Positions 8,058 through 16,244 of a DNA stretch of 60,413 nt are shown piece by piece; position 1 is the stretch's first letter, and every line of letters starts with the position of its first letter. Both the position numbers and the translations under genes were made by a program. Origin of the DNA: an uncultured Clostridia bacterium (GTDB lineage Bacteria > Bacillota > Clostridia > Lachnospirales > Anaerotignaceae); assembly GCA_937901125.1 (NCBI GenBank), contig CALCGT010000047.1:1-60413 (forward strand), in the 5' to 3' direction. The notes beneath the pieces were generated by a model, which was given only the letters and a program-made list of their open reading frames with translations, was not told where the DNA came from and searched no databases.

Positions 8058-8411
8058 ATGAAAGAATATAACCAAAACTATAACTGTCCTATGGAAGTGA
8101 CGCTGGAACTGATTGGCGGAAAGTATAAAACTTTGATTTTATGGCATTTGATGGATAAAGTGCTGCGCTTTTCTGAACTGAGTCGCCTTATTCCGCAAGC
8201 AACGCCAAAAATGCTGACACAGCAGTTAAAAGATTTAGAAAGAGATGGATGTATCATTCGTAAAGTTTACCCTGTTGTACCGCCGAAAGTAGAGTATAGC
8301 CTTTCTGAGTTTGGCAAAACATTGATCCCCATTTTGGAAATTATGTGTGATTGGGGAAAGGACTATATGGAGCAGAAGGAAATTTCGAATAAATGCAGCA
8401 ATCAAACATAA
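8058..8411 (+). CDS. HxlR-family transcriptional regulator
   Basis: A 117-residue winged-helix protein of the MarR/HxlR type. It has the family opening NCPMEVTLELIGGKYK, the FSELSRLIP recognition region, the KMLTQQLKDLERDG wing segment and a C-terminal dimerisation helix. The cysteine at position 10 corresponds to the N-terminal cysteine that senses electrophiles or disulfide stress in YodB/HypR-like members. The divergent ABM monooxygenase is the likely target. A terminator follows directly. Confidence 0.9.
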   Translation: MKEYNQNYNCPMEVTLELIGGKYKTLILWHLMDKVLRFSELSRLIPQATPKMLTQQLKDLERDGCIIRKVYPVVPPKVEYSLSEFGKTLIPILEIMCDWGKDYMEQKEISNKCSNQT

Positions 8412-8412
8412 A

Positions 8413-8440
8413 AAAAGAGTCCATTCGGACTCTTATTTTT
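8413..8440. terminator. shared terminator between the convergent HxlR and TetR genes
   Basis: AAGAGTCC/GGACTCTT stem (8415-8422, 8427-8434) with loop ATTC and T-runs on both strands. It overlaps the last codon of the TetR gene. Confidence 0.85.
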
Positions 8441-8993
8441 TTTCGTAAGGTAATTTGGAATGGGGAAACATGACCCGGAAGGTGATTTCTGCCATAGTCT
8501 CCTCACTTTCCTGCATGCCGTCTTGCAGCCACTGGATATACAGGTTATACAGGGCACCGGCGTAAGCATAGGTTTTGCAGCGTTTGTTGAAAGGAGCTTT
8601 TGGCGGCAACATATACATATCCATATATTTATTCAGCCCATCCAGCAGGATAGAAAAAAGGTTGGCATTATGCAGACAAAGAGCAAAGCGGCTGTGGTGA
8701 CGGAAGAAGCGGAAGGCATATAGCAGCTGCTCATAGCCATGCTCTTTCCCCAAATATCCTCTTTTTTCCCCTTCGATACGAAAACGGCGCACGATGATCT
8801 GCAGATATTCCTCCAAAATATTTTGCTTAGAGGTAAAGCTGCGGTAATAACTCATACGGGAAACACCGGCTTTTTTCGTCAGTTCCGTAATGGAGATTTC
8901 TTCCAAAGGCTTTTTTTCCATTAGTTCTATCAGAGCGTGAGCCAGATATACGCCTGCAGTATCGGGCAGAGAGATTCTTTTTTTCTGATACAT
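8433..8993 (-). CDS. TetR/AcrR-family transcriptional regulator
   Basis: A 186-residue regulator. The N-terminal domain shows the TetR helix-turn-helix (ISITELTKKAGVSRMSYYRS, about residues 32-51). The C-terminal half resembles the TetR_C_33/DhaS-like ligand domain used in Firmicutes. The start at 8993 is set by GCAGGAGGAAC upstream; a longer version from 9047 has no ribosome site. The divergent downstream gene is a DegV protein, a possible target. The ligand is unknown. Confidence 0.88.
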   Translation of the reverse strand: MYQKKRISLPDTAGVYLAHALIELMEKKPLEEISITELTKKAGVSRMSYYRSFTSKQNILEEYLQIIVRRFRIEGEKRGYLGKEHGYEQLLYAFRFFRHHSRFALCLHNANLFSILLDGLNKYMDMYMLPPKAPFNKRCKTYAYAGALYNLYIQWLQDGMQESEETMAEITFRVMFPHSKLPYEKK

Positions 8994-9130
8994 AGAAGTT
9001 CCTCCTGCAAAATGTGACAAAATGTCGACTTTTGTAAATTGTATCATATAACCGTGAATGATACAATACTATGTAGTTTTAAAAACTATTTTATTGCGTA
9101 TTGAAAAAATTACCATAAAGGAGCGGGAAT

Positions 9131-9973
9131 ATGAAAAAGATCCTTGTTGATTCAGGCTGTGATCTGATGCGTATCGAAACTATCGCAGAAGGTATCGTTT
9201 ATGACAGAGTGCCCCTGAAGATCCTAATGGGGGATAAGGAATTTGTGGATGACGAAACCATGGATGTAGCCCAAATGGTAGAAGAAATGTATACATATCC
9301 GGGTAAAACCAGCTCTGCCTGTCCCAGCCCTGAAGAATGGGCAGTTCATTTCCGGGATGCGGAAGAATCCTATGTCATTACAATAACAGGTGCTTTGTCC
9401 GGCAGTCATAACAGTGCTATGGTGGCAAAGCACATGGTGGAGGTGGAAGATCCCTCCAAAAAAATCTATGTGCTGGATTCTCTTTCTGCAGGTACAGAAA
9501 TGACGCTGCTGGTGCAAAAGCTGCACGAGCTGCTGCAGGCGGATGTGCCCTTTGAAGAAGTCTGCAGGCAGATGGATGCATATTCCAGAAATCATACAAG
9601 ATTGGTGTTTGTCCTCTATAGCATTGAAAATTTAGTGAAAAACGGTCGTGTTTCCAAAATCGCAGGTATGGCGGCTGGGCTGCTGAACCTGAGTATCGTT
9701 GCAAAAGCTACGGAAAAAGGGGAGATCGGTCCGATTGGGAAGGCCCGTGGGAAAAAGAAAGGTGCCAGGCTGGTTCTGGAAGAGATGGAGCAGCAGGGCT
9801 ATCGGGGCGGAAAAGTCATTCTTTCCCATTGCCAGAACCCTGATGGTGTAGAAATGATCAAAGAGACCATTTCTGAAAAATACGAAAACGCTGTTTTTGA
9901 ATCTATGGAAACAAGAGGGCTTTGCAGCTATTACGCAGAAAGAAACGGTCTGATGATCGGCTATGAAGTGTAA
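9131..9973 (+). CDS. DegV-family fatty-acid-binding protein
   Basis: A 280-residue DegV (FakB-like) protein. The family motifs are the N-terminal DSGCD, the TSSACPSPEEW region that binds the carboxylate, the ITGALSGSHNSA loop and the VLYSIENLVKNGRVSK block. FakB proteins present bound fatty acids to the kinase FakA for phosphorylation; no FakA is in this window. AAGGAGCGGG precedes the ATG. It is divergent from the TetR-type regulator and shares a bidirectional terminator with the YheO-like gene. Confidence 0.92.
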   Translation: MKKILVDSGCDLMRIETIAEGIVYDRVPLKILMGDKEFVDDETMDVAQMVEEMYTYPGKTSSACPSPEEWAVHFRDAEESYVITITGALSGSHNSAMVAKHMVEVEDPSKKIYVLDSLSAGTEMTLLVQKLHELLQADVPFEEVCRQMDAYSRNHTRLVFVLYSIENLVKNGRVSKIAGMAAGLLNLSIVAKATEKGEIGPIGKARGKKKGARLVLEEMEQQGYRGGKVILSHCQNPDGVEMIKETISEKYENAVFESMETRGLCSYYAERNGLMIGYEV

Positions 9974-10016
9974 TACAGCGAAGAAAAAATCGTATTGGAC
10001 AAAGAATCGGCAAAAA

Positions 10017-10055
10017 AGAACACCCATAAGACTTTGTCTTATGGGTGTTCTTTTC
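10017..10055. terminator. bidirectional terminator degV / YheO-like gene
   Basis: A long perfect stem (AAGAACACCCATAAGAC and its complement) with a 3-base loop and T/A runs on both sides serves both convergent genes. Confidence 0.92.
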
Positions 10056-10716
10056 ATTTATTCATATTTCTGATATGCATATAGACCGTGTTTTTGGAAA
10101 TGCCAAGATGGTTGGCAATGGTGATCACGGAATCTTTTAGATTGAAGATACCTTTCTGATGCAGCAGAGCAATGATCTCTTTGTTTTTATTGGAAGAAGA
10201 GATAGACAAATTGCTGTAAACCTCTTTTTTCGCATCCTCCAGTGCATTCAGCATCAGTTCTTCTGTATTCTCTACGAAGGTTTCAGAGATATTTTCTGTT
10301 TCTGCCTTTGCCGCAGGAGTGAAGGTCTGCATAAAGGAGAGCAGAGATGTATTCAAATAGAAATTGATGCAGAAAAGACCAATGATATTGTGATTTTCTC
10401 CTTTGATGGCGGAAATGGATGCTTTAAAAGCTTCGCCCCGTTTATTTTTCGCAAAGTATGTTACATGATGCATTTCAGGGTTAGCCATCATTTTATTTAA
10501 AAAACCAAGGGTGACTTCGGAAATGGGGGCACCAGTCTGTCTGCTGGAAAGATGACCGTTGATGATCTTGATTACAGAAGAATCCAGATGGGACAAATCA
10601 TGGACAACGATTTCGCAATTTCCTCCCCAGAAATCTGCCAGACCGTCGGCAACATTCATATAAGATTCCAAAATGGCTTTGTCCTTTTCGGTCAAAATGG
10701 TGATCGTGTTTTCCAT
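10054..10716 (-). CDS. YheO/DauR-like PAS-HTH transcriptional regulator
   Basis: A 220-residue protein. Residues about 10-125 match the YheO-type PAS domain (NCEIVVHDLSHLDSSVI; INGHLSSRQTGAPIS). The C-terminus has the DauR-type helix-turn-helix (VITIANHLGISKNTVYMHIRN). Homologues such as DauR control D-arginine use, and others respond to small metabolites. No catabolic genes adjoin it here, so the effector is unknown. A minus-strand promoter, TTGCAA-N18-TATAAT, lies at 10807-10778. Confidence 0.88.
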   Translation of the reverse strand: MENTITILTEKDKAILESYMNVADGLADFWGGNCEIVVHDLSHLDSSVIKIINGHLSSRQTGAPISEVTLGFLNKMMANPEMHHVTYFAKNKRGEAFKASISAIKGENHNIIGLFCINFYLNTSLLSFMQTFTPAAKAETENISETFVENTEELMLNALEDAKKEVYSNLSISSSNKNKEIIALLHQKGIFNLKDSVITIANHLGISKNTVYMHIRNMNK

Positions 10717-11019
10717 AGTGTACCTCCATGCGATTTATTTGTTGCAAAAAACAACGAAATGATTCCTGTATTCTTGCATTATACATGATAGACAAATGTT
10801 TTTGCAAGGGGTATGACTATTTTTTAGTGAAAAATATTTCATTTTGCTGAAAAATTTTCATCTCTTTGTTTTCTTATGAATTGCAAAAAAGGAATGTTAA
10901 GATGCCGTTAAGGAAGGGATGGAATAGGTTCTTAACAGGAATTTTATGGCTTTATCCTTTATAATATGATTGTGATGAAATAGAGAAATCAATCAAACGA
11001 TATTAGGAAGGTGGAGCGA
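10717..11019. other. intergenic region between YheO-like and DUF6514 genes
   Basis: Contains the minus-strand promoter of the YheO-like gene (10778-10807) and a GTTG/CAAC inverted repeat at 10741-10755 in its leader, a plausible autoregulatory site. TATAAT at about 10960 probably serves the DUF6514 gene, but I see no good -35. No gene is visible. Confidence 0.5.
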
Positions 11020-11337
11020 ATGGGAAAAACTTTGATTTGCGAAAAAAAGCTTCGCGATGAACTGCACAGAGAATATATTCTGAAATATTCCCTTTTGATT
11101 CGTTCTGGCGAATCGGGTAAAATTTATGGCGTGGAAATAGAAAGAATGGATGCCCAGGGAATCCCTGAAAGGGATGCGCTGCAGGGCGTTTCTGAAAAGA
11201 GAAAAGAAGTAGAACGATTTATCGGCCGACTATGGAAGGGCAATGCGTTTCCCGTAGAACTGGCTGAATTATATGATGATTTTGTTGGCGAAAGAGAAGG
11301 GGTGGAAGCTCACAGAACTGTTCGCCCTGCATGCTGA
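11020..11337 (+). CDS. DUF6514-like protein
   Basis: A 105-residue soluble protein. It begins with a strand-rich segment (REYILKYSLLIRSGESGKIYGVEIE), followed by a helical half (EKRKEVERFIGRLWKGNAFPVELAELYDDF). This arrangement fits the DUF6514 family of small Clostridial proteins of unknown function. The ATG at 11020 has AAGGTGGAG at a good distance; a GTG nine bases upstream is less likely. It is monocistronic with a terminator, next to the IS200 element. Confidence 0.75.
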   Translation: MGKTLICEKKLRDELHREYILKYSLLIRSGESGKIYGVEIERMDAQGIPERDALQGVSEKRKEVERFIGRLWKGNAFPVELAELYDDFVGEREGVEAHRTVRPAC

Positions 11338-11348
11338 TATGGAAAAAT

Positions 11349-11384
11349 AAAGCCTTGGATCCGAGAGGATATAAGGCTTTTTAT
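11349..11384 (+). terminator. terminator after the DUF6514-like gene
   Basis: AAAGCCTT/AAGGCTTT stem (11349-11356, 11373-11380) followed by TTTTTAT. Confidence 0.8.
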
Positions 11385-11399
11385 GTGCGCTTTAGCATG

Positions 11400-12103
11400 A
11401 ATAATCCACCAGCTGTGCTGGTGGAATAAGATGCTTATAGCAGTAAGGCCTCCTTTGATATAATGAAAATGGTTCCCCAACCGCTTTCAAAATCAAAGGA
11501 GGTTTTGTCATGAATGACATTAAAAGTTTATCACATTCAAAATGGAGATGTAAATATCATATCGTATTTGCTCCGAAATATAGAAGATTAGAAGTATATG
11601 GAAAACTTAAGGCGGATATTGGAGCAATTTTAAGAAAATTGTGCGAACAGAAAAAAGTGGAAATTATAGAAGCACAAGTATGTTCGGATCATATCCATAT
11701 GTTAGTAGAAATACCGCCAAGTTTGAGTGTAGCTCAGTTTGTGGGATTTTTGAAAGGAAAAAGTTCTTTGATGATTTTCGATAGACATGCAAATCTAAAA
11801 TACAAGTATGGAAATAGACATTTTTGGTGTAGAGGATATTACGTAGATACAGTAGGAAGAAATGAGGGGGTGATAAAAGAGTGTATCGAGAATTAGTTAC
11901 AGGAAGAAATTATGGCGGATCAAATATCTTTGAAAGAATACATTGACCCGTTTACAGGTGCAAAGCAGAAATAAGGCACAATTTAGCGGCTGCCTGAGAT
12001 AGTAATGCGGTTGGCGGAACTATTCGATGCATCTTAAGACGCTGTGCCTGTAATATGCCCTTCTAGGGCTGGTGCAAACCACTAGTTTAGCTAGTGGTTT
12101 TGA
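11400..12103 (+). mobile_element. IS200-type insertion sequence
   Basis: About 700 bp with the layout of IS200. There is a left-end hairpin (TCCACCAGC/GCTGGTGGA, 11405-11425), one Y1-transposase gene without tnpB, a roughly 100-base non-coding tail, and a right-end hairpin (AAACCACTAG/CTAGTGGTTT, 12076-12100). There are no terminal inverted repeats or target duplications, as expected for this family. The right edge touches the stop codon of the minus-strand gene at 12104. Exact ends are inferred from the hairpins. Confidence 0.85.
11510..11974 (+). pseudogene. tnpA: IS200 transposase TnpA with one in-frame TAG
   Basis: This encodes the HUH/Y1 transposase that moves IS200 as single-stranded DNA. 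The HUH motif is in CSDHIHMLVEIPP (about residues 61-73), and the catalytic tyrosine lies in the block CRGYYVDTVGRN (about residue 118). Codon 129 is TAG (11894-11896), after which the same frame continues with the normal family C-terminus (MADQISLKEYIDPFTG) to a TAA at 11974. Without the stop it would be 154 residues, the usual IS200 length. The truncated product has the HUH and Tyr but lacks the C-terminal helix, so it is probably inactive. GGAGG precedes the ATG. Confidence 0.9.
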
Positions 12104-12361
12104 TTATTTTTTCAAAAGCCACTGCTGATTGCCGCAGTTGTAGGTCAACTCGTAGAGCTTTTCAATACCGCCGATGACACTGCTACAGCGAAAAATAAGG
12201 GTAGGGGTACCGGCAAACATGTTTTTGTCTGTACGAATGATATGACCGATTTTGATGACGATGGTTTCTCCATCTTCCTCTATACGGAAACGGACGGGGG
12301 TAACGATGCCCTCCTTTGATGTCCAGGAGATCATATCGATCTGTTGATTGCGAAGTTTCAT
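12104..12361 (-). CDS. small LexA-controlled protein of unknown function
   Basis: An 85-residue, mostly beta-strand protein (PVRFRIEEDGETIVIKIGHI; TPTLIFRCSSV; LYELTYNCGNQQWLLKK). I recall similar small proteins in Clostridia, but no function. A perfect LexA half-site pair sits inside its promoter (12404-12415), so it is very probably an SOS gene. GGGAGGAA lies at a good distance before the ATG. The IS200 element has inserted right at its stop codon, leaving the coding sequence intact but removing any original downstream terminator or partner. SOS genes of this kind are often next to dinB or imuB; none is present here. Confidence 0.75.
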   Translation of the reverse strand: MKLRNQQIDMISWTSKEGIVTPVRFRIEEDGETIVIKIGHIIRTDKNMFAGTPTLIFRCSSVIGGIEKLYELTYNCGNQQWLLKK

Positions 12362-12394
12362 AGGACATTCCTCCCTGCTGGATTCTTCCTCTTT

Positions 12395-12423
12395 ATTATA
12401 TACGAACGATTGTTCTTTTTCAA
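12395..12423 (-). promoter_or_regulatory. SOS promoter with LexA box
   Basis: On the minus strand TTGAAA (12423-12418), 17-base spacer, TATAAT (12400-12395). The spacer contains GAACAATCGTTC (12404-12415), matching the Gram-positive LexA/DinR box GAAC-N4-GTTC exactly. Binding there would block RNA polymerase. Confidence 0.88.
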
Positions 12424-12592
12424 TAGGAAAATAAAGAAAATGAGAATAAATGTTTGGTTATGTTTGAAATGGGTTTGGTGGAGAGAAGAGTGTTTTTGTG
12501 GTGAGGGCGTATTGGGTATTGTTTTTGTATGAATTGATGAAAAATCAGCACAGAACAGAAAAGATTTCTCCAACTCGAAAAAAGTAAAATCG
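12424..12592. other. C-depleted intergenic stretch
   Basis: Between 12422 and 12545 the plus strand has a single C (12508) in about 124 bases while containing many G and T. No gene, hairpin or tandem repeat explains it. It lies between the SOS promoter and the glnN promoter and is probably outside both transcripts. Confidence 0.5.
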
Positions 12593-12621
12593 TTGCAAAA
12601 GCTTTTTGCGGCTTATATAAT
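12593..12621 (+). promoter_or_regulatory. glnN promoter
   Basis: TTGCAA (12593-12598), 17-base spacer, TATAAT (12616-12621). A second TATAAT at 12648-12653 lacks a good -35. Confidence 0.65.
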
Positions 12622-12704
12622 AAAAAAATAAATGTGAATGATTTCATTATAATAGAACGATGAAAAATGTAGCTGTGGAACAGAACAAAAGAAAGGGGCA
12701 ATCC

Positions 12705-14813
12705 ATGAACGACAAGGTTTCTGTACCCGAAATTTTCGGGATGAATGTATTCAATGACACGATGATGCGGGAGCATCTGCCCAAGAAAGTATATGAAGAA
12801 CTGAAAAATACCATCGAAAGAGGGGAAATGCTGAATTCCTCCATTGCAGATATTATTGCAAATGCCATGAAAGACTGGGCCATCGAACGGGGTGCCACCC
12901 ATTATACCCACTGGTTCCAGCCTATGACAGGTATTACAGCAGAAAAACATGATTCTTTTCTGGCACCTCCGTCCAATGGCAAAGCTATCATGGAATTTTC
13001 CGGCAAAGAATTGATCAAAGGGGAATCAGATGCATCCTCTTTCCCTTCCGGCGGTCTGCGTGCTACCTTTGAAGCACGCGGCTATACAGCATGGGACTGC
13101 ACCTCTCCTGCTTTTCTGAGAGAAGATGCTGGCGGTGTTACATTATATATCCCTACTGCTTTCTATTCCTATACTGGGGAAGCACTGGATAAGAAAACAC
13201 CTTTGCTGCGTTCTGCCGAAGCGGTCAGCAGACAGGCGATGCGTATCGTGCGCTTGTTTGGTAATGATACCGCCAAAAAGGTCACAGTCAGCTGCGGTGC
13301 GGAACAGGAATATTTCCTCATCGACAGAGAATTGTATAAACAGAGAAAAGACCTGATCTTTACAGGCCGTACTTTGTTTGGCGCTGCGCCTCCCAAAGGG
13401 CAGGAAATGGACGATCACTATTTCGGCAGCATCAAGGAAAGAATCGCATGTTTCATGCATGAATTGAATGTGGAATTGTGGAAGCTGGGGGTACCTGCGA
13501 AAACACAGCATAATGAAGTTGCCCCTGCACAGCATGAACTGGCACCTATTTATGACGACTGTAACCAGGCGACAGACCATAACCAGCTTATTATGGAAGC
13601 CATGAAGCGTATCGCCAGCCATCATGGTTTGGCATGTCTGCTCCATGAAAAACCTTTTGCCGGTGTCAATGGCAGTGGGAAACATAACAACTGGTCTCTT
13701 TGTACAGATGACGGTCAGAATCTGCTGGACCCCGGTAAAACACCTCATGAAAATGCACAGTTCCTGGTAGTCCTTGCTGCTATCATCAAGGGTGTGGATG
13801 AATATCCCGAACTGCTGAGATTATCTGCATCCAATCCTGGCAACGATCATCGTCTTGGCTCTCAGGAAGCACCTCCTGCCATTATCTCCATTTTCCTGGG
13901 GGACCAGCTGCAGGATATTTTCGATCAGATCGAGCATGGTGAAGCCACAAGCAGTCTGCAGGGGGGCAAGATGCGCGTTGGTGTAAACACACTGCCTGCT
14001 CTGAAAAAAGATGCTACAGACAGAAACAGAACCTCTCCCTTTGCCTTTACCGGGAATAAATTCGAATTCCGTATGCCGCCTTCATCCGGTTCTATTTCCG
14101 GCCCTAACTTTGCCTTGAATACCATCGTTGCGGAAGAATTGAGACAGTTTGCTGATGAATTGGAGCAGGCTGAAGATTTTAATGCGGCAGTCCACGAACT
14201 GATCCGCAGGACTTATGTGGAACATAAACGTATTATCTTCGATGGCAATGGCTATTCTGATGAATGGATACAGGAAGCAGAGCGCAGAGGTCTGCCTAAT
14301 ATTACAAATTCTGTAGATGCGGTAGACGCATTTCTGGATGAAAAAGTCATCGATCTGTTTGGCAAGCATGGCGTACTGAACAAGATTGAACTGCAGTCCA
14401 GAGCAGAGATTCGTTATGAAGCCTATGTGAAGCAGATCAATATCGAAGCGAAAACAATGATCGATATTGCTTCCAAACAGATTCGTCCTGCGGTGGTAAA
14501 ATATGCCGGAGAAGTTGCCCAGTCTGTTGCGGCGCTGAAGACCGTTGGCGTGGATGCTTCTGCGGAAGAAGAACTGCTGAATGAGATCAACTATAACCTG
14601 AAACTGTTCCACGAACGTCTGAAAATGCTGGCAGAAGTGACAGAACAGGCAGGTATGCTGAAAGGTGACAGCAAATCTCAGGCGATTTTCTATCGCGATT
14701 ATGTATTCCAAGCTATGAAGGAGCTGAGAGAGCCTGCCGATCAGTTGGAAATGCTGGTAGACGAAAATGCATGGCCTTTTCCTACATACGGCGAATTGCT
14801 GTTTAACATTTAA
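12705..14813 (+). CDS. glnN: glutamine synthetase, type III
   Basis: GlnN makes glutamine from glutamate, ammonia and ATP. At 702 residues it belongs to the large GSIII class rather than the 440-residue GlnA. Visible signatures include PSGGLRATFEARGYTAWD, the metal-ligand EQEYFLIDRE segment, HNEVAPAQHELAPIY, the nucleotide loop NGSGKHNNWS, and PSSGSISGPNFALN. The ATG at 12705 is chosen because GAAAGGGG precedes it; the ATG at 12660 has no site. It has its own promoter and terminator and no adjacent PII, GlnR or amt gene. GSIII is the ammonium-assimilating form in many Clostridia and Bacteroides. Confidence 0.96.
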   Translation: MNDKVSVPEIFGMNVFNDTMMREHLPKKVYEELKNTIERGEMLNSSIADIIANAMKDWAIERGATHYTHWFQPMTGITAEKHDSFLAPPSNGKAIMEFSGKELIKGESDASSFPSGGLRATFEARGYTAWDCTSPAFLREDAGGVTLYIPTAFYSYTGEALDKKTPLLRSAEAVSRQAMRIVRLFGNDTAKKVTVSCGAEQEYFLIDRELYKQRKDLIFTGRTLFGAAPPKGQEMDDHYFGSIKERIACFMHELNVELWKLGVPAKTQHNEVAPAQHELAPIYDDCNQATDHNQLIMEAMKRIASHHGLACLLHEKPFAGVNGSGKHNNWSLCTDDGQNLLDPGKTPHENAQFLVVLAAIIKGVDEYPELLRLSASNPGNDHRLGSQEAPPAIISIFLGDQLQDIFDQIEHGEATSSLQGGKMRVGVNTLPALKKDATDRNRTSPFAFTGNKFEFRMPPSSGSISGPNFALNTIVAEELRQFADELEQAEDFNAAVHELIRRTYVEHKRIIFDGNGYSDEWIQEAERRGLPNITNSVDAVDAFLDEKVIDLFGKHGVLNKIELQSRAEIRYEAYVKQINIEAKTMIDIASKQIRPAVVKYAGEVAQSVAALKTVGVDASAEEELLNEINYNLKLFHERLKMLAEVTEQAGMLKGDSKSQAIFYRDYVFQAMKELREPADQLEMLVDENAWPFPTYGELLFNI

Positions 14814-14849
14814 CACTCTTGTATGACAAATAAAAAGTAAAACGTTAAC

Positions 14850-14897
14850 AAACCCTCGTTTTTCCCCAAAAAACTTTGGAGAAAGCGAGGGTTTCTC
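14850..14897 (+). terminator. glnN terminator
   Basis: AACCCTCG and CGAGGGTT arms with an inner A/T/C-rich loop that can itself pair, followed by TCTCACATTTT. Confidence 0.75.
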
Positions 14898-15299
14898 ACA
14901 TTTTGTGCTTGTTTTATTTGCAGAACATATTTTGTTCATTTGTATGACAAGTAGCAAAATAAGGTAAAAATGAGAGGATTTTTTCAAAAAAAATAGAACA
15001 TTCGTACAAATGTATTGCAGAGCATCCGACATTTTTAGATTTTTATGTGTCAGAATTTGTGTTTTTTTTTGAATACTAAAGAAAAAATATGTTAATTTTC
15101 TTGCAAGTGATAAAAAGTTGAGTTATAATGTGAGCATACAAAAAAGAAATTGATTGAAAAAATATCTAAAATATTTTTGTAATATATCATTATTTTATTT
15201 AAATCTTATATAAAAATTTTTTTGTCATACTAGTTTTGGGAAATATGCATAAACATAATGTATGATAAAAAATGGGAAAAGCTTTTGGAGGCGAAAAAC
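14898..15299 (+). other. AT-rich intergenic region upstream of the vor operon
   Basis: About 400 bases with no gene. It contains the vor promoter (15101-15129) and a 170-base A/T-rich leader. I saw no riboswitch-like GC-rich stems. Confidence 0.5.
15101..15129 (+). promoter_or_regulatory. promoter of the ATPase-vor operon
   Basis: TTGCAA (15101-15106), 17-base spacer, TATAAT (15124-15129); the same -35 variant as the glnN promoter. The predicted leader to the ATG at 15300 is about 165 bases. Confidence 0.7.
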
Positions 15300-15980
15300 A
15301 TGGTAACTGATGACAAAAGAGTCAGGATCATCTCCGGTCACTACGGCAGTGGCAAGACTGAGTTTGCAGTCAATTATGTGACGAAGCTGCGCGAAAGCGT
15401 AGAAGGAAAGGTTGCTATTGCCGATTTGGATATCGTAAATGTTTATTTCCGTTCTCGTGAAAAGAAGGCGGAGCTGGAAGATAAGGGCGTACGGGTCATC
15501 GCATCCAATCTGGATACAGCGGTTGCCGATGTGCCTGCTGTTTCCGGCGCAATGACAATGCCCGTTGTCAATAAGGAATATCAGTATGTGATCGACCTTG
15601 GCGGCAATGATGTAGGTACTCTGGTACTGGGTAGAATCAAGCCCGTTCTGGATCATTCGGAGACAGACTTTTTTATGGTAGTCAATACGTATCGTCCTAA
15701 TACCTCTACACCCGAGGGCATCATCGAACAGATGGAAAATCTGGAATATGCTGCAGGACTGAAAGTGACAGGCTTCATCAATAACACAAACCTGGTAAGA
15801 GAAACCACAGTTGACTGTCTGGTTCATGGGGATGAGATATTGAAAGAAGTAACAAAACGCACAGGGGTACCTGTGAAATATGTTTCCTATGTCAAAGAAC
15901 TTTTGACAGAGGAAGTACCTGAAGGACTTTCTGGGGAATTATTCCCTATGGAGTTTAATATGAGAGAAACCTGGATGTAA
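15300..15980 (+). CDS. P-loop ATPase of the vor operon (ParA/MinD-like fold)
   Basis: A 226-residue nucleotide-binding protein. The P-loop is near the N-terminus (IISGHYGSGKTEFAVNY), followed by ADLDIVNVYFRSREK (the switch-like aspartate) and VIDLGGNDVG. The C-terminal part contains NTYRPNTSTPEGI and GFINNTNL. Such ATPases occur next to ferredoxin-dependent 2-oxoacid oxidoreductases in Clostridia and may help Fe-S or complex assembly; this is inference from context. The ATG at 15300 has GGAGG 9-10 bases upstream; the ATG at 15258 has none. The gap to the ferredoxin gene is 29 bases. Confidence 0.82.
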   Translation: MVTDDKRVRIISGHYGSGKTEFAVNYVTKLRESVEGKVAIADLDIVNVYFRSREKKAELEDKGVRVIASNLDTAVADVPAVSGAMTMPVVNKEYQYVIDLGGNDVGTLVLGRIKPVLDHSETDFFMVVNTYRPNTSTPEGIIEQMENLEYAAGLKVTGFINNTNLVRETTVDCLVHGDEILKEVTKRTGVPVKYVSYVKELLTEEVPEGLSGELFPMEFNMRETWM

Positions 15981-16009
15981 ATTCAAATATTTATGGAGGT
16001 GTATTTTGA

Positions 16010-16225
16010 ATGGCAAAAGGTAAAGTAACGATCAATGAAGTGATTTGCAAGGGTTGCGGTCTTTGTGTATCTGTTTGTCCTAAGAACGTTCTGGCTCTTT
16101 CGACAACAAAAATCAATCCCGCAGGTTACAATCCAGCTGAAATGGTAAGCGAAGATTGTATCGCATGCACAAGCTGTGCAAAGATGTGCCCTGACTGCGC
16201 GATCACAGTAGAAAAACTGGACTAA
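16010..16225 (+). CDS. 2-oxoacid:ferredoxin oxidoreductase, delta (ferredoxin) subunit
   Basis: A 71-residue two-cluster ferredoxin with CKGCGLCVSVCP and CIACTSCAKMCP motifs, each binding a [4Fe-4S] cluster. It passes electrons from the TPP subunit to external ferredoxin. It is first of the delta-alpha-beta-gamma order typical of Vor/Kor complexes; TGGAGG precedes the ATG. Confidence 0.93.
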   Translation: MAKGKVTINEVICKGCGLCVSVCPKNVLALSTTKINPAGYNPAEMVSEDCIACTSCAKMCPDCAITVEKLD

Positions 16226-16244
16226 TAGAGAGGAGGATTTTTCA

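Noticed and set aside
11894..11896. TAG in the IS200 transposase read as pyrrolysine or another recoded residue
   Set aside because: No PYLIS-like signal or pyl genes are visible, and family members have an ordinary residue here; a nonsense mutation is simpler.
11965..12075. Non-coding tail of the IS200 element as an omega-RNA-type guide
   Set aside because: There is no tnpB in the element, and I saw no supporting structure beyond the end hairpin.
12358..12573. 71-codon minus-strand frame across the SOS promoter
   Set aside because: It covers the promoter and LexA box and has low-complexity composition caused by the C-depleted stretch.
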